Below are positions 52,801-63,771 of a stretch of DNA of 64,000 bases, piece after piece. Position 1 is the first letter of the stretch; every line of letters starts with the position of its first letter. Under the pieces are notes generated by a model. It was not told the DNA's origin, did not search any database, and saw only the letters and a program-made list of their open reading frames with translations. Source of the stretch: Siphonodentalium dalli (lineage: Eukaryota > Mollusca > Scaphopoda > Gadilida > Siphonodentaliidae); assembly GCA_032622095.1 (NCBI GenBank), contig CP136063.1, positions 184,801,956-184,865,955 on the forward strand, given 5' to 3'. The translations under genes and the position numbers were made by a program.

Positions 52801-55800
52801 TGATAAGTCGTGAGTTGGTTTATTTGTGTCATTGTCCGCGCATAATGAACCTATAATAAAGTCATTATGAGTCCACAATGTGACTAAAACGCTCTCATTT
52901 TCAGTTAATTATCGACTCAAAATTAGGCGATTCTAAGCAGATTATCGACCTAAAATAATTTATATTTATATAAGTGTTTTGGTTCTCGGGCAATTTTTTT
53001 TCTTCAAATCAATGAGGCAGGGAGGGTTTTATTTTTATTTTTTATTTATTTCTGCGCATAGTAAGCATGGACAAAGATACCTTCCTCTGTCTAGTAATAA
53101 CCAGAAATATAGAGGGAACTGTTATGCATATAAACTCATTTAGTCTTATATAAAAATGACATTGTACTACCAGTGTATGACTGGGATTACCTAACATTAT
53201 ATAATGCCCCTGACATTAACTACTGTTATTGTTGTCTAAAAACTGATACCTCCCCATTCTAATATGTGATCCTGAATTTAGTCCTGTGCCTTTCAATTCT
53301 ATAAAGTTACAATTAGTGTAAGTTGTTCACAATTTTTTTTTTCTTCAAATTCATTTTTTCGTTTGTCATAGCTTCAGGCATTGCAATAAAAAAAGGCCTA
53401 ATGCGGCCCTATTTATTCAATGCGGCGGGGCCTGAAAACCAAAACCTTTTTTGTTTGTTGGCCTTATAAGCAGATAATGTGCTGGTTTTCCGGAGTAATT
53501 TAACAGGCTGGATAAAGTGTGCAGAGAGCGTCGAAGAGCCCATGACGATATGAATCTCCTCATATAAGAGAGCTAATTGCGTCACATTCGCATACGAATA
53601 TTCGTTTCATATTGCGCCATTATTACATATATGGCATAACATATCTTCTCCCTCCGTTTGGCTCCTTTTGAATTGGTAAATGGTGGTTTGAACATCGGAA
53701 ACGTTTATATCAAAGTCCATATGTCCCTTTACCCAACAGAACGGCCCTGTGCCAATGCATTCTCGTATATATGCGAGTCGACCATAGGTCGCCTCGCATA
53801 TATAAGAGAATGCATTGGCTTAACACATATTAAAAATGATAAAATTGTCAAAGAATGTAGAAAAATATTATAAAAATTGTTAAAAACTGTAAGAAAAAAT
53901 TATAAAATTGTTAAAGAATGTAAGAAAAAATGGTAAAAAGTGTTAAAAAAAAGAATTTCTTTAGGCCAATGCATTCTCTTATATATGCGAGGTGACCTAT
54001 GGTCGACTCGCATATATAAGAGAATGCATTGGCACAGGGCATAACTGTAACCATCACAATGTGGTCAATGAACCGGTTCCAATTATATCCATATTGATAT
54101 GGTGTTATTGAGACAGACCGAATATATTTTAGGCTGTTGAAGCTTTATTTGGGCGTTTTTGGCCGTTTTGTTGGGTAAAGGGTTAATTTTCAAATTGGGA
54201 AACATATTTTTCTCGAGTAAACTTAGTTTTGAATAATCTATAAGTGCGGAACTTGTTCATTGTGATAATATATTGCTGCCATTGTTGATGGAATTGATTC
54301 ATTTGATTATGTGTTATAATTCCTTTCAACCAGTGATGGTCGACACCATCGATAAATTGATTTAACCCATGCCACTTATTGTGAGAATATTGTGTGCATG
54401 TTCGACCCACGCGGTGGAACATATTCTTATTTGAGATGTTGACCACATAAAAATAATACAATTGATAATTAAATTTGTTGCAACAATACGAGACCATTTT
54501 CGCCCAATATGTAATTATTCGAACATTAATGTCGACTCTGAAAGGATACATTATAGTTTCTCCGTATACCATACCACTCGGTGTGATCGGCTTAAGTTTG
54601 ATGATAAATTTCAACTCTGACTGTTCAAGCTCTTCAATGTTTTCGTACTACCCACATAGTTCACATCCGTATAAAAGTATGGGTTTTACCGTCTTTTACC
54701 GAATAAATCTATTTGGAGATCTATTGGAATATCCGCTTCGCGCGCTTTGTAAATTAGTGAGTACGTTGCTCTGGTAGCTTTAGTTACTAATGATTAGCTC
54801 GATTAATATTACTGTTAAACAATTTACCACTAGATGATCCATGGTGCCACAATATTTTATCATTTATTTAGTGCTCATATTTTGACTAGGACGGGAAGAA
54901 AAACAGTTTTCTCTGCGAGATGGCCTAAAAATCTCCAAAAAGATTATATTATGACAATCTGAATATAAAGCTGAAAAGTCCAGCACTTTCATTTCAACAC
55001 AAAATTGCACGAGTTCTTTACTTGCAAGAAAATAATCAATTGTGCTTGAATTCTACAAGTGAATTTATGTTTCATTCTGTCGGTGCCAATCCTACAATTA
55101 GTACTTTATTATTTCTACAACCTTGAAATAATTTCCTAATCTTAGTGTTAACAGCAAAATCAGATGTGTTTCTATCTGGAATATATTCCCGTGCAACGAG
55201 TTCGCATTCATTATGGATAGCTGTATCGAGTTGGTCGAGTGAACAATGTGTGCAAGTTCCATATTCGATGGACTCGTTGACATCACCCAGTCTATAAAAT
55301 TTCCCATAATGCAGGCATAACTTTTGCTGCGAAATTTGAATGTATATATATATATATTAACCATATATGCGAAATATGCGAAATTTGAATGTATATATAT
55401 ATATTAACCATATGCATGTAGTCACATCATCGTCCAAATTAGTCAAGCGTTTAGAAGTGTGGTCTTTGCTTGACTTTCTATAATCTCAATTCCAGAGGCT
55501 ATATAGACCCGTAATAAGATACAGATACCACCAGTTGCACATTTATGAGAGATTTTCTAAAACGACATGAAAAACTGGTATTTTAAACAAGTATCTGCGT
55601 CATCTGTTTTAGTTTCACAAAGCCATACTATGTCATAAGATTCAATGAGCGTACATAACTCTGGATAAACTATTCTACTTCGTAACCCACGTTTAAGCAC
55701 AATAAAATTTCAAATTTAATAATTTAGATATGAGTCTGAGTGTCCGTTTACATTGCTGTAGATCTGTATACAGTTCTACACGCATATGAGTGTAAACGGG

Positions 55801-58800
55801 TTGATATAGAAATGCACACAGAAAGAAAACGGTATTCGTGTGTGTAAGCAAAAATCGCATCCGTTATAAGTCACGGTTAACAGCGAGGCGTTGCGACAGG
55901 CAAATCTGATTTGATTAATTGTTACTCGGGCTTGGCGAATGTGCTTGATCTGTCTTTGTCATTTCAACTCATGTTTTGCACACTATGTTAGCGAGAACAT
56001 GTGTGCTGGTGCGTGTGCTGACAAAGAACTTAAAGTAAAGTGTTTACTGTACAGTATACCTTATTAATATTTGTTCTTCTTGGAGTTTGGTAATACCTTA
56101 GTACACTCGGTGAACAACAGGGCGACCACAAAAGCATAGCGTAACATTATCAACTGGTGTAAGAATAAACTACTTTGGTCTGCTGATAGTTGATTCATTT
56201 TTTTTTTGTCTGGCCTAAACTGACACGACTCGTAGTGAATTGTCAATTACCAGAGTACTGAAGAGCGCGCATTCACTATCAGTAATCATGTTGTGATCAC
56301 AGCAATCTGTGACACGTGACTTCACACAGATCTGTATACAGATCTACAGCAATGTGAACAATCCCTGAGTGGTTTGTGTCAATGTGAGTTGCGGGAGAAC
56401 CGCCAAAATCCCTATCCAGTTGGTTTAGATGTGACCCGTTGGCGCGTTGTGGTCTGCTTTGGTGTGGAGCTCTTGACACTTCAGTCAAGGGGTCAGTCTT
56501 GGCGAGTGTCGCTTTCCGTCGGCTATGTCTCCATTTACATGGGAGGGATGAGTCTCAGGGGTGGCACCGGTGGGAGGGGTTTGAGGATTCCCAGGAATAA
56601 ATACTGTGTTTTCGTTTCGGTATAGTACACGTATTGTCTGTGTCTGACCATTTAGCTCTTCTGTGCTCATTTCTGTTAACAATTGAATACAACTCTTTTT
56701 ACCTTGTTCTATATTAACTCCGGAAATTTCTGGAATATCTTCCTTTCAGTCTCCGTGCAGCTGTAACTCTTAGCGTATTTTTATCACTGACCTTGTTAAA
56801 GCGAGCGGTAAGTGGACGATTCCTATCTGGTTTGATGTCTCCTATGCTATGCACCCTTTCGAATATAATCATATTGGTATTCACTCTAACCCTTCCATGA
56901 CTGGAGCTTCCTGAAATTTTGCGAAAACCCTGGCTAACAATATTTACCTTGACCGTGTAAGTAGTGTATTCTCTTATATATGCGAGGCTTCCTATATATG
57001 GTAGACTCGCATATATGAGATAATGCACTGTCACAGGATCTTCAATGATGTACCAGTGCGGTTCCCGTCATGAAAGGGTTAAGAACACCCTCTAAGAGGT
57101 TGTAGTGTGTACGTTCAGCTGATCGCTGAGGGTCTTTTCTGATCCATGCATATGAAAATTATATTATTTTTCATGCCGCGTCCGTCAGTATGTTTATCTG
57201 CTCTTGTAGATTTTCACAAGTGCCATTGCTTGGCTTGTTACGGAGCGTTTGGTGATCTCACCCTGGACGGAATTCACGGTCGCCAAGATGTTATTATATT
57301 TGTTGGACCAAAAATATAATTCAGTAGAAAGTGTGGCTTCAAATGCCTACATTTCAAGAACTTTATTTTCGGTTTATCAACATATATGAACTGAGACGGT
57401 CCAAGTTACTTTCAGCATTGGATATTCTAGATCTATCTTCCAGAATATCGTCATCGGAGTCTGCCATACAATCATCGGCCACCAGCCACCCTCGTGGATT
57501 AACTGCCCCCCCCCCCCCCGTTTTAAAACAAGATATCTCAATTACATGCGCGTTGGTCAATATGTTGGATTCACTCTGGTGTGGTATCGTTAGTGGGGTT
57601 ATGTTTGTAACTCATGCACTGTTTTTCACCTTAAATATACGGGCGGCCTTCGCGGTGGAAATTCCTGTTAAAATATTCACATCCGCTAAAACCACCATAA
57701 AGAGAAAGAATATTATATAATCGACAGATATTGTTCTTATACCAATCATAAATATCGCGTACATTGCATGTATTGTCATATTTGTACGCTTTGTTTATAG
57801 AAAAACACTCGGAACTACCGGATCGTCCAATGAAAATGTTCCGTTGCGCTGTGGAAGGCGATGATCATATTATTGGCCCATCATCAATCGCATTCAAATC
57901 ACACCAAATTTTATTTTAATTGACCCATTCTACCCGCTGTCAGTTCAAAATCCAGCTAATCCACGGTACTTCATGATTGGGAAATTATCACACAGAAAAC
58001 GTGTACATATAATATAATTGTTCTTGCAAAGAGATGAATATTTTTTCAATCCAGTTGGTATATTCTCCTGACCTATGGTAATTACGTCACATGCCAAATA
58101 AAGAATTTACTATGATAGTATTGTAAGTTGTAGACGTACCAAATTAGGGGTTTTACAACCAATGTGTAATGCGCGCGAATCTATAATTAAGGAAATGACG
58201 CAATATCGTGACTCTGCTTTTAAACAATTAACTGAGCTTTTCGCGATCTGCTTTTTATCTGACACAAACCGTGTTTTGTGTCTAATATCGCATCCATGTC
58301 ATCATTATGCTGTAGCCTACTATTAGTGTATTCTTGAGGGATATTATCCTAATTTGATAAATGTTATTTCTAAATTATAACCTATACAACGAAGGCGCCC
58401 GTCCCTTTAACGATTTCCACTATCTAAATATGAGCCCGACACACCACGCACTACCACATGAGTAACCACGGACACAGTGACGGACACGGAAATATCAATC
58501 TCAAGCCAACCTCCATCTTCTTGAAGTGATTTTATTTTCTCTTATTTTGACTAATATGCCTTTTCCATAATCGTGTTTTAGAATATTTAATTTGCCCTTC
58601 CTTTCATTTGCCGACGATTCTACATGTATACGGCGCATACAAAGTTCCATTGTCTATATAATATCAGGTGTTTGAATAGGTGCACCATCCTAATATAATA
58701 CGTAGATATATAGCCTCTTTAATGTAGAATATTGATTGTATGGAGAAATGAATTAGGCCTATATGATTTCCTTCGGGAGCGATCCCATTGAACGCTGGGT

Positions 58801-61124
58801 TCTCAAAGTGAAATTCCTTTATCTGTTACCTTGAGATCGATTTCCACAATAGTTCGGTGAATTATTTGAACAGAACTGAAACACGTGGAATTGTTTCACG
58901 CCCGAATTTTAATATATAATGACCCGCATTTGATGTTACTTCTTTTACTATGTTGAACACATGTTAATTCGATATCCCTGCCCAGCATGGCATGGAAGAA
59001 TCGTTTGTTTGGTATTCCCACACCGCCGGTCGACTGCGAGATACATGTAATTGTATAACAACTAGTAAGGTACCCATTCTCCGACCACGATATCACCCTA
59101 TAATTGCCAATAGATATTAATACGATTCGCCGCTGCATGATCGCAAGATAGAAGTCAAATCGATAAAACAGTTAAAGATATATGCATAATCCGCATTAAT
59201 GCTCCTACATTACCATTTCTTTGGCTTCGGGGTAACTTCAGAGTTATCAGATATCGATTTTTGAAATCTGTTATTTTTCGCCACCTTCTTATTTGGCGGC
59301 CTAGCAAATATTCCACGAGCCAAGCGACATATACTCTCGATACCAAAAAAAAATTCCAAAACGTGTTATCTATTGTATTACTTATTATAACTTCCTGTGT
59401 TGAAATTAGATAACTGACCACGGAAACATATTTAGTGCATATTCAGTGTATGGTGTTTTAAAGAGTTTAAGTTGATTATATAGGGTGTCCCTTAAAAAAT
59501 TCGCCTTTATCTTTTGCCAACCGCTTTTTGTAAAATGCAAAAGGCTTTCGGGAGCCACATAATCTATAAACATTGTGTGTTTCCTGATATTACTGCCCTT
59601 TATCATCAGTTAATATCGAGAGCACTCATTTCAGTTCGTGGTGTGTTCAAGTCTTCTAATACGGTAGGGGGTCCTCAAAACATAGACAATTCACCATTCT
59701 TATTTGCCAGCCGCTTTTGTAAAACGTTCTAGGTTTTCTGGAACCAAGCCACCCATATATACATTATGTATTCCCTGATAGAACTAACTTTCGTTCACGC
59801 CCTCGGATAGTATACATGTAGAAAGCATATAGCTTCAATTCCAGGTGTGTTCAATGCGTGTATTTATTTGAGTTTGATACCAATAAAGAGATGAAAATAT
59901 GACAAAGAGACCTCACATCCAGCAAATCGTTTTATCAAGGGGCGCAATGAAAAACTCTGATTATTAACTAAACAAATTTAACCCAACAATCTAATCCAAC
60001 AATAATTTGTTTTCAACACAACTTCTGGAATTTGATCCAACCATGCATTAATCCGTCTTTGGATAACCTAACAATTTTGACAAAACTTTATTTTGGGTGC
60101 GGCCTCACCCCAACCGTGACGTCAATAACATAAAAAAATGAACATGAAAGCATAATCTATAAATGCTAAAGATGGGGGTATGGCGGATATAAGGGTCATG
60201 CATTCTGCCAAATCCAATTCTCTAATGTAATTGTCTTTATGTTATACTATAAAAAAAATTCATTACTGTGCAAGATTTAGATCAAATTAATAGGTTTACA
60301 CCAACTGCGATGTCAGCAGGCTGGTTATAGCCCGGGCGATATAATTAGCTTGCCGGGCAAAGATAAAAAAAACTACTCTCTGAAATGCACGTGATTGCAC
60401 TTCGTCCAATCAATAGACAGTATGACACTATGTGAGCTCTAAGTTTATACTATTAAATATTATGCCTATTCTATTCGTACTATTTTCATATTCACGCGAG
60501 GACTTCGTGGTACCTGGTTACCATCGTGGACTTTGTAGCTCGAACTCGTTACCTGGTGGAGTTGCCAATTACTCGCAGATGGCCGGTGGTTTTCCGCACA
60601 GATATAGTCGATGAGTTTATCAGCCATTGTAATCACTGTTAGTTTAGCCTTATATATGTGTGCATATTTCCTCCACCACTAAATTGGCAATGTCGTGATT
60701 TGGCCTTAGTTGCTGGAAGCGGCATTAAACCACAATCAATCAACCAATCTATCAATCGTGATACCTGTATTTGTGTTAATTATGAATAACGTTGATTGCA
60801 TTAATTTTCATGTTTGGAAATTTTGAATTATTTGGTGTCAAAACGGCTGGGACATCTTTAAATATATTTTTATTATGTTTTTCCTTCAGATCACACACCA
60901 CGACAGTCTTCGTCTGGGGAAATCCAAGGATGAGTTTTTGGAGATCAACGGGCCGCATGTTGCGACTGCGACGCAAGTCATCGTGCTACTGACGGATGCT
61001 GCGTGCTCCTCTCCATTTGTCTTCCACGAAACGCTCTTCGCTGATTGGCTGGGCAAAAAAATTGTTACCGTCATGTTCAAAAACAACTGGAGCAAGTTAC
61101 GATTTTCCATGAAAGCAGTTCTAG
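48768..61124 (+). CDS. TIR-SAM-TIR protein, two exons seen, 3' end open
   Basis: Exons 48768-49832 and 60890-61124 join in phase 0 (355 + 78 residues). Residues 66-215 form a TIR domain (IFVSYSPDAGF, DIWFDKDEKN, ATIIVLSERYF, then YE at 143-144). Residues 241-310 form a SAM domain (WNVHDLQEWLYKLGIKEFY... LLLSMTDQDMVSEIGI). From 327 a second TIR begins (LVYLIYDPTDVRLAQNIKVD), and exon 2 supplies TQVIVLLTDAACSSP, FVFHETLFADW and KKIVTVMF. In SARM1-type TIR domains a glutamate in this place is the NAD-cleaving residue; E144 and E402 occupy comparable positions, so both TIRs may be catalytic, but this is inference. Animal SARM1 is ARM-SAM-SAM-TIR; this protein has no ARM region visible. It is probably a cytoplasmic signalling or innate-immune adaptor or effector. 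The start follows an in-frame stop (TAA at 48744). The last donor (CTAG|GTGAGT) leaves phase 1, so at least one more exon exists. Confidence 0.85.
49833..50540. other. TIR-SAM-TIR intron 1, first part
   Basis: Unassigned AT-rich sequence. Confidence 0.5.
50541..51770. mobile_element. Composite inverted element with opposed TCCGAA arrays
   Basis: At 50541-50815 units of CCGATTCTCCGA and CCCATAACTCCGAAG alternate; at 51517-51765 the same units run in reverse complement. Inside, AAATAGTGTACAGTCCAGTG faces CACTGGACTGTACACTATTT. The core holds CAGTGGCGAAGCC-like and CCCGCCACTG ends typical of small hAT elements, and GATATGCCGAAAGCATATC at 51280. Frames open over the arrays on both strands are artefacts of the repeat. 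Confidence 0.8.
51770..51969 (+). pseudogene. LINE reverse transcriptase tail fragment
   Basis: TTSWNKLPKSIADVCTLSKF then KMNLKS is the conserved tail after the reverse transcriptase domain of Jockey/CR1-like elements. Only about 65 residues remain, abutting the TCCGAA array. Confidence 0.72.
51970..52300. other. Unassigned DNA
   Basis: No feature seen. Confidence 0.35.
52301..52430 (+). repeat. Paralogue of the 37.5-kb locus without the D insertion
   Basis: GGGCTTATTTCAGAGTCAAA, TAAGTCCAATATGAACCTAT and TTTGCACGAGGATGTGTTGC match both flanks of the D element at 37575-37834. TACGCTCTTTAT follows at 52399. Confidence 0.8.
52431..53555. other. Unassigned AT-rich DNA
   Basis: No gene or named repeat seen. 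Confidence 0.4.
53560..55715 (-). pseudogene. Broken LINE: endonuclease remnant, reverse transcriptase tail
   Basis: On the minus strand, 55715-55430 reads RGLRSRIVYPELCTLIESYD then IVWLCETKTDD, the start of an APE-type endonuclease. 55330-54900 continues with DQLDTAIHNECELVAREYIP and FSALYSDCHN in shifted frames. 54780-54183 reads DLQIDLFGK, PILLYGCE and a long reverse transcriptase tail (INVRIITYWAKMVSYCCNKF, FYRIF-like YRLFKTKF). The end reappears beyond a C3 insertion at 53723-53560 with a zinc-knuckle-like CHICNN. The catalytic reverse transcriptase region is missing between endonuclease and tail. Many stops and frameshifts; inactive. Confidence 0.83.
53724..54186. mobile_element. Family C3 element, copy 2, inside the LINE
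   Basis: TCCCTTTACCCAACAGAACG at the left (TTAA lost), TGTTGGGTAAAGGGTTAA at the right; reversed relative to copy 1. Two shared hairpin modules, an AT-rich spacer, and the ATCACAATGTGGTCAATG block. Confidence 0.88.
55738..56368. mobile_element. Probable inverted-repeat element, about 630 bp
   Basis: CTGAGTGTCCGTTTACATTG, GCTGTAGATCTGTATACAG at the left; CTGTATACAGATCTACAGC, AATGTGAACAATCCCTGAG at the right. No transposase seen. A target duplication was not identified. Confidence 0.65.
56369..56885. other. Unassigned DNA
   Basis: No supportable gene; frames open on both strands at 56374-56682 lack recognisable homology. Confidence 0.4.
56886..57082. mobile_element. Family C1 element, copy 7 (one module)
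   Basis: CTAACCCTTCCATGACTGGA to CGTCATGAAAGGGTTAA. Only one hairpin module remains. Confidence 0.8.
57641..57780 (+). repeat. Family M dispersed repeat
   Basis: ATACGGGCGGCCTTCGCGG, CCACCATAAAGAGAAAG and ATTGTTCTTATACCAATCAT match the minus strand of 12650-12783. Confidence 0.65.
57781..59190. other. TIR-SAM-TIR intron 1, unassigned part
   Basis: No exon or named repeat supported. Confidence 0.4.
59191..59345. mobile_element. Family E fragment
   Basis: ATTTCTTTGGCTTCGGGGTA, AGATATCGATTTTTGAAATC and TTTGGCGGCCTAGCAAATAT match the E interior. Confidence 0.7.
59498..59861 (+). repeat. Diverged two-copy tandem repeat
   Basis: Both units hold GCCArCCGCTTTT, a TTTCnGG-AnCCAnnnnA run, a TTCCTGATA or TCCCTGATA, and end TTCAnnnnGTGGTGTGTTCAA or near it. 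Confidence 0.6.
59862..60889. other. TIR-SAM-TIR intron 1, last part
   Basis: Unassigned; ends in the acceptor of exon 2. Confidence 0.45.
60890..61124 (+). CDS. TIR-SAM-TIR exon 2
   Basis: Acceptor TTTTTCCTTCAG|ATCACAC, donor CTAG|GTGAGT. It encodes the central part of the second TIR with its candidate catalytic Glu (FVFHETLF). Phase 0 in, phase 1 out. Confidence 0.88.
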
Positions 61125-61195
61125 GTGAGTGAGCGATACGAATATCTGTATAATGAAATATTTCATGCTGTTGTTTTTAATTTGTTTCGTTTCAG

Positions 61196-61302
61196 GAATC
61201 AAGGTAACTGCTTGTCAGTCCTTCTGTCCATTTGTCAGTATATTTGTCTTCCTATTCACGAATGTTGGCCTTTCCAAAAACAAATTCTCATTCAATATCT
61301 AG
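61196..61302 (+). CDS. Possible terminal exon of the TIR-SAM-TIR gene
   Basis: A strong acceptor (TTTGTTTCGTTTCAG|GAATC) in the right phase follows exon 2 by 71 bp. Reading on gives GIKVTACQSFCPFV... and a stop at 61300-61302, with AATAAA at 61405. The 35-residue tail is hydrophobic and unlike a TIR end, so this may be an alternative end, or only GAATCAAG before GTAACT may be used as an 8-bp microexon. Not certain. Confidence 0.3.
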
Positions 61303-61404
61303 ATATTTCGTTCTCAAGTATGGTGTTCATGATGTGCTTTTGGAATTGCACATTGTATAGAAGCCCTGTTAGACATATTTCAGCTTAGATGGGTTAGATC
61401 GTTA

Positions 61405-61410
61405 AATAAA
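61405..61410 (+). terminator. Candidate polyadenylation signal
   Basis: AATAAA 103 bases after the stop of the possible terminal exon. Confidence 0.3.
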
Positions 61411-61735
61411 AACACTGAACTATTCCAACACTGATCAGTACTATTCATTTCGCCTAACGGGTGATTTAGTAGTACAAGAAAACTTCGCTTACCCTGTGTC
61501 AATATATGTCACATGGGTTTCGCGGTTTACCAACATGAGTAAATGTTAGCCCGAAAATAATATAGCTTTTCTTTGTTATTATATGGAATCGTATTAAACC
61601 AGCCCCGAATCGCATAATACCAGCCCAAATATATTGACAGAGTGCCATGACTAAAAATCGCCCGGAACTGCTAGGATCCGGATTATCCCACTCCGACCAC
61701 ATGGTGTATATATAGGGCGATTTTAGAGGCCATTA
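61411..61735. other. Unassigned DNA
   Basis: No feature seen. Confidence 0.35.
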
Positions 61736-62520
61736 TATAATAGTGCGGGATCTCGTGCATAAAAAGCCACACACGCACTGTTGGGTGCCGATCTTAACCC
61801 CTAACTTGTCAGAATTTCAATATGGTGTTGCATCGACATTACTTGCAAGTTGCAGACGGGACCCCCCCCCCCCCATGTCGCCATCGTACCGCTAAGAACT
61901 CCACACCTATATTAAATCGGCCTCAAAAATCACGCGCTCGCGCCTGTCGTGAACTGACCTTAACTATGGACGGTCTACGAAATGATGTGGAGCCACCGTT
62001 GAAGTCGCCCAATTTCTTAAAGTATCACTGCGCGTTTTGATGCGGGAAACGATATTTCCCTCGGCTGATATAGATTGGCATGTACAGTCCAGAGTCAATC
62101 TTTGGTGGGTGGTGGCTTTTTGGGGTTTTTACGACGGTATCCTGATGGGCGCATCTACAATAACTCCTCCTCGTATTAGACCCGAATCGCTCATTTTTCA
62201 TAGAAAAGGCATATTGGCCCTGTTCAGGCGGCTATCTTGGATAGTGGTAGAGCTGTCGGGGTATGGCCTCGAGATATCTTATAACACATTTTTGAGCCAA
62301 AAATCGACCGTTGGATCGAATATCCGTCCAAGATTGGCTATATTAACTGTACAGGGGAATGACCCAGCCCCTTCACTTGAGCGATTTCGGTCAAAAGAGA
62401 CTGTTGGGCCCACGCAAAAATATTTTTCTCGATATGCCCGGTTATTTTCACGAACAGTCTGAACAGGTCTGTATGTGGCACATTCGTTGTTTGATAGATC
62501 TTTTCCAAATGCCCTAGGTC
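61736..62520. other. Higher-GC unassigned block with long open frames
   Basis: GC content and CpG density rise here. A plus-strand frame of 141 codons spans 62037-62462, and one of 72 codons lies at 61822-62040. Neither resembles a domain I know. It could be a promoter/CpG-rich segment, a TE fragment or part of an unseen gene. Confidence 0.35.
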
Positions 62521-63150
62521 CATAAATTGTTTAAACAAGTTAGTAACAGAAGAAGAAGTGGCGGTTCTACGCTGCCGTAGTTGTATGAGGTAATTTCACA
62601 AGAGTTTCACATATGCAAATAAACTAATAGTATATTGTGTTCCACATATATATACGTATATATACGGCAACTTCGGATAATGAGCAAATATTTACAAAAT
62701 AGCTTTACCTCGAATAAGGTGCATGTGCAGAGATTCAAAATTAGCGGCCAGATTTGGTGCTTTGTCAAACGTTCAATCATTATAGCAAGCAAACTGAACA
62801 GCCAATAATTTTATAATTATGTTTGAGCACAAAATTCGTGGGAGAGAGGTAATTCGACGATCTGGTGGTGGTTATTTGTTCACTGTGTATGAAATGAATT
62901 CAACGTAATTACTTTTGAATTAGTTTTGACAGTAATTTGGGCATATATGCTTGCGTTGTTCCTCGGCGTAAGAAGTTAGCCATATTTAGAAATGACTTTG
63001 CACGTGGTACAAGAAACGTCAGAATGGTAGCAAATCTATCTGTTGATAACCACTACACAATGTGCAAGCGAGAGTTTTCTCGCGTAATATTCATCGTTGA
63101 ATATATAAAATACGGACTATAATGTTGTGGGTTTCAGTTTTCGCTGTCTT
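62521..63150. other. Unassigned DNA
   Basis: No feature seen. Confidence 0.35.
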
Positions 63151-63155
63151 CTAAA

Positions 63156-63222
63156 GACACCACACACACACACCCTCACACACACACCCACACCCACCCT
63201 CACACACCCACACACACACACA
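63156..63222. repeat. (CA)n / CACACCC microsatellite
   Basis: CA dinucleotides interrupted by CCCA and CCCT. Confidence 0.92.
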
Positions 63223-63401
63223 CGGAAACTGTTCCCACAAACATATTGTTTAGATATAACAATATAACTGTCTCTTTACTAGATACACCGACGTCGCACG
63301 TATACATACGGAATACTACTATTTTGGCTGCGTTCAAACAATTTGTCAGGCAATTCATAGCAAAACTCTATGTGCCATGATATGAACGACAGACTAATTA
63401 A

Positions 63402-63767
63402 AGGTACACAATCCGATTCGACGGTCCCCGTATAATTAGAATCCAACAACATTAACACCATTTCTTCAAAAGACGCTTTAGTTATCAGAATCGATTGATT
63501 ACCAACAAAATAATGCAACCACTGTCAACTCTAGGATAAATTTTTCCAAAACGTGTTATATATCAACATTTTGGTATCGACAGTATGTCGGTCGGCTCGT
63601 CAAATATTTGCTAGGCCGCCAAATATTCCAGGTGGTGAAAAATAACATATTTCATTATCTGATAACTCTTAACTTTGCCTCGACTCGAATCTAATATGTT
63701 TACCCCCCCCCCCCTCCCGAAGCCAAATAATTAGTAATTTAGGAGCGTTAATTAGTATTATGTATCT
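63402..63767. mobile_element. Family E element (short form), TTAA both sides
   Basis: AGGTACACAATCCGATTCGA to TTAGTATTATGTATCT, with TTAA at 63398-63401 and 63768-63771. The interior contains GCTAGGCCGCCAAATATTCC and CTCGACTCGAATCTAATATG. Confidence 0.88.
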
Positions 63768-63771
63768 TTAA

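Noticed and set aside
56374-56625. 83-codon plus-strand frame with a minus-strand partner
   Set aside because: No domain, no splice context, and both strands are open because of local GC content.
7606-57082. Regularly recurring palindromes as a CRISPR array
   Set aside because: They are dispersed kilobases apart, belong to elements with TTAA or TA flanks, and the genome is eukaryotic.
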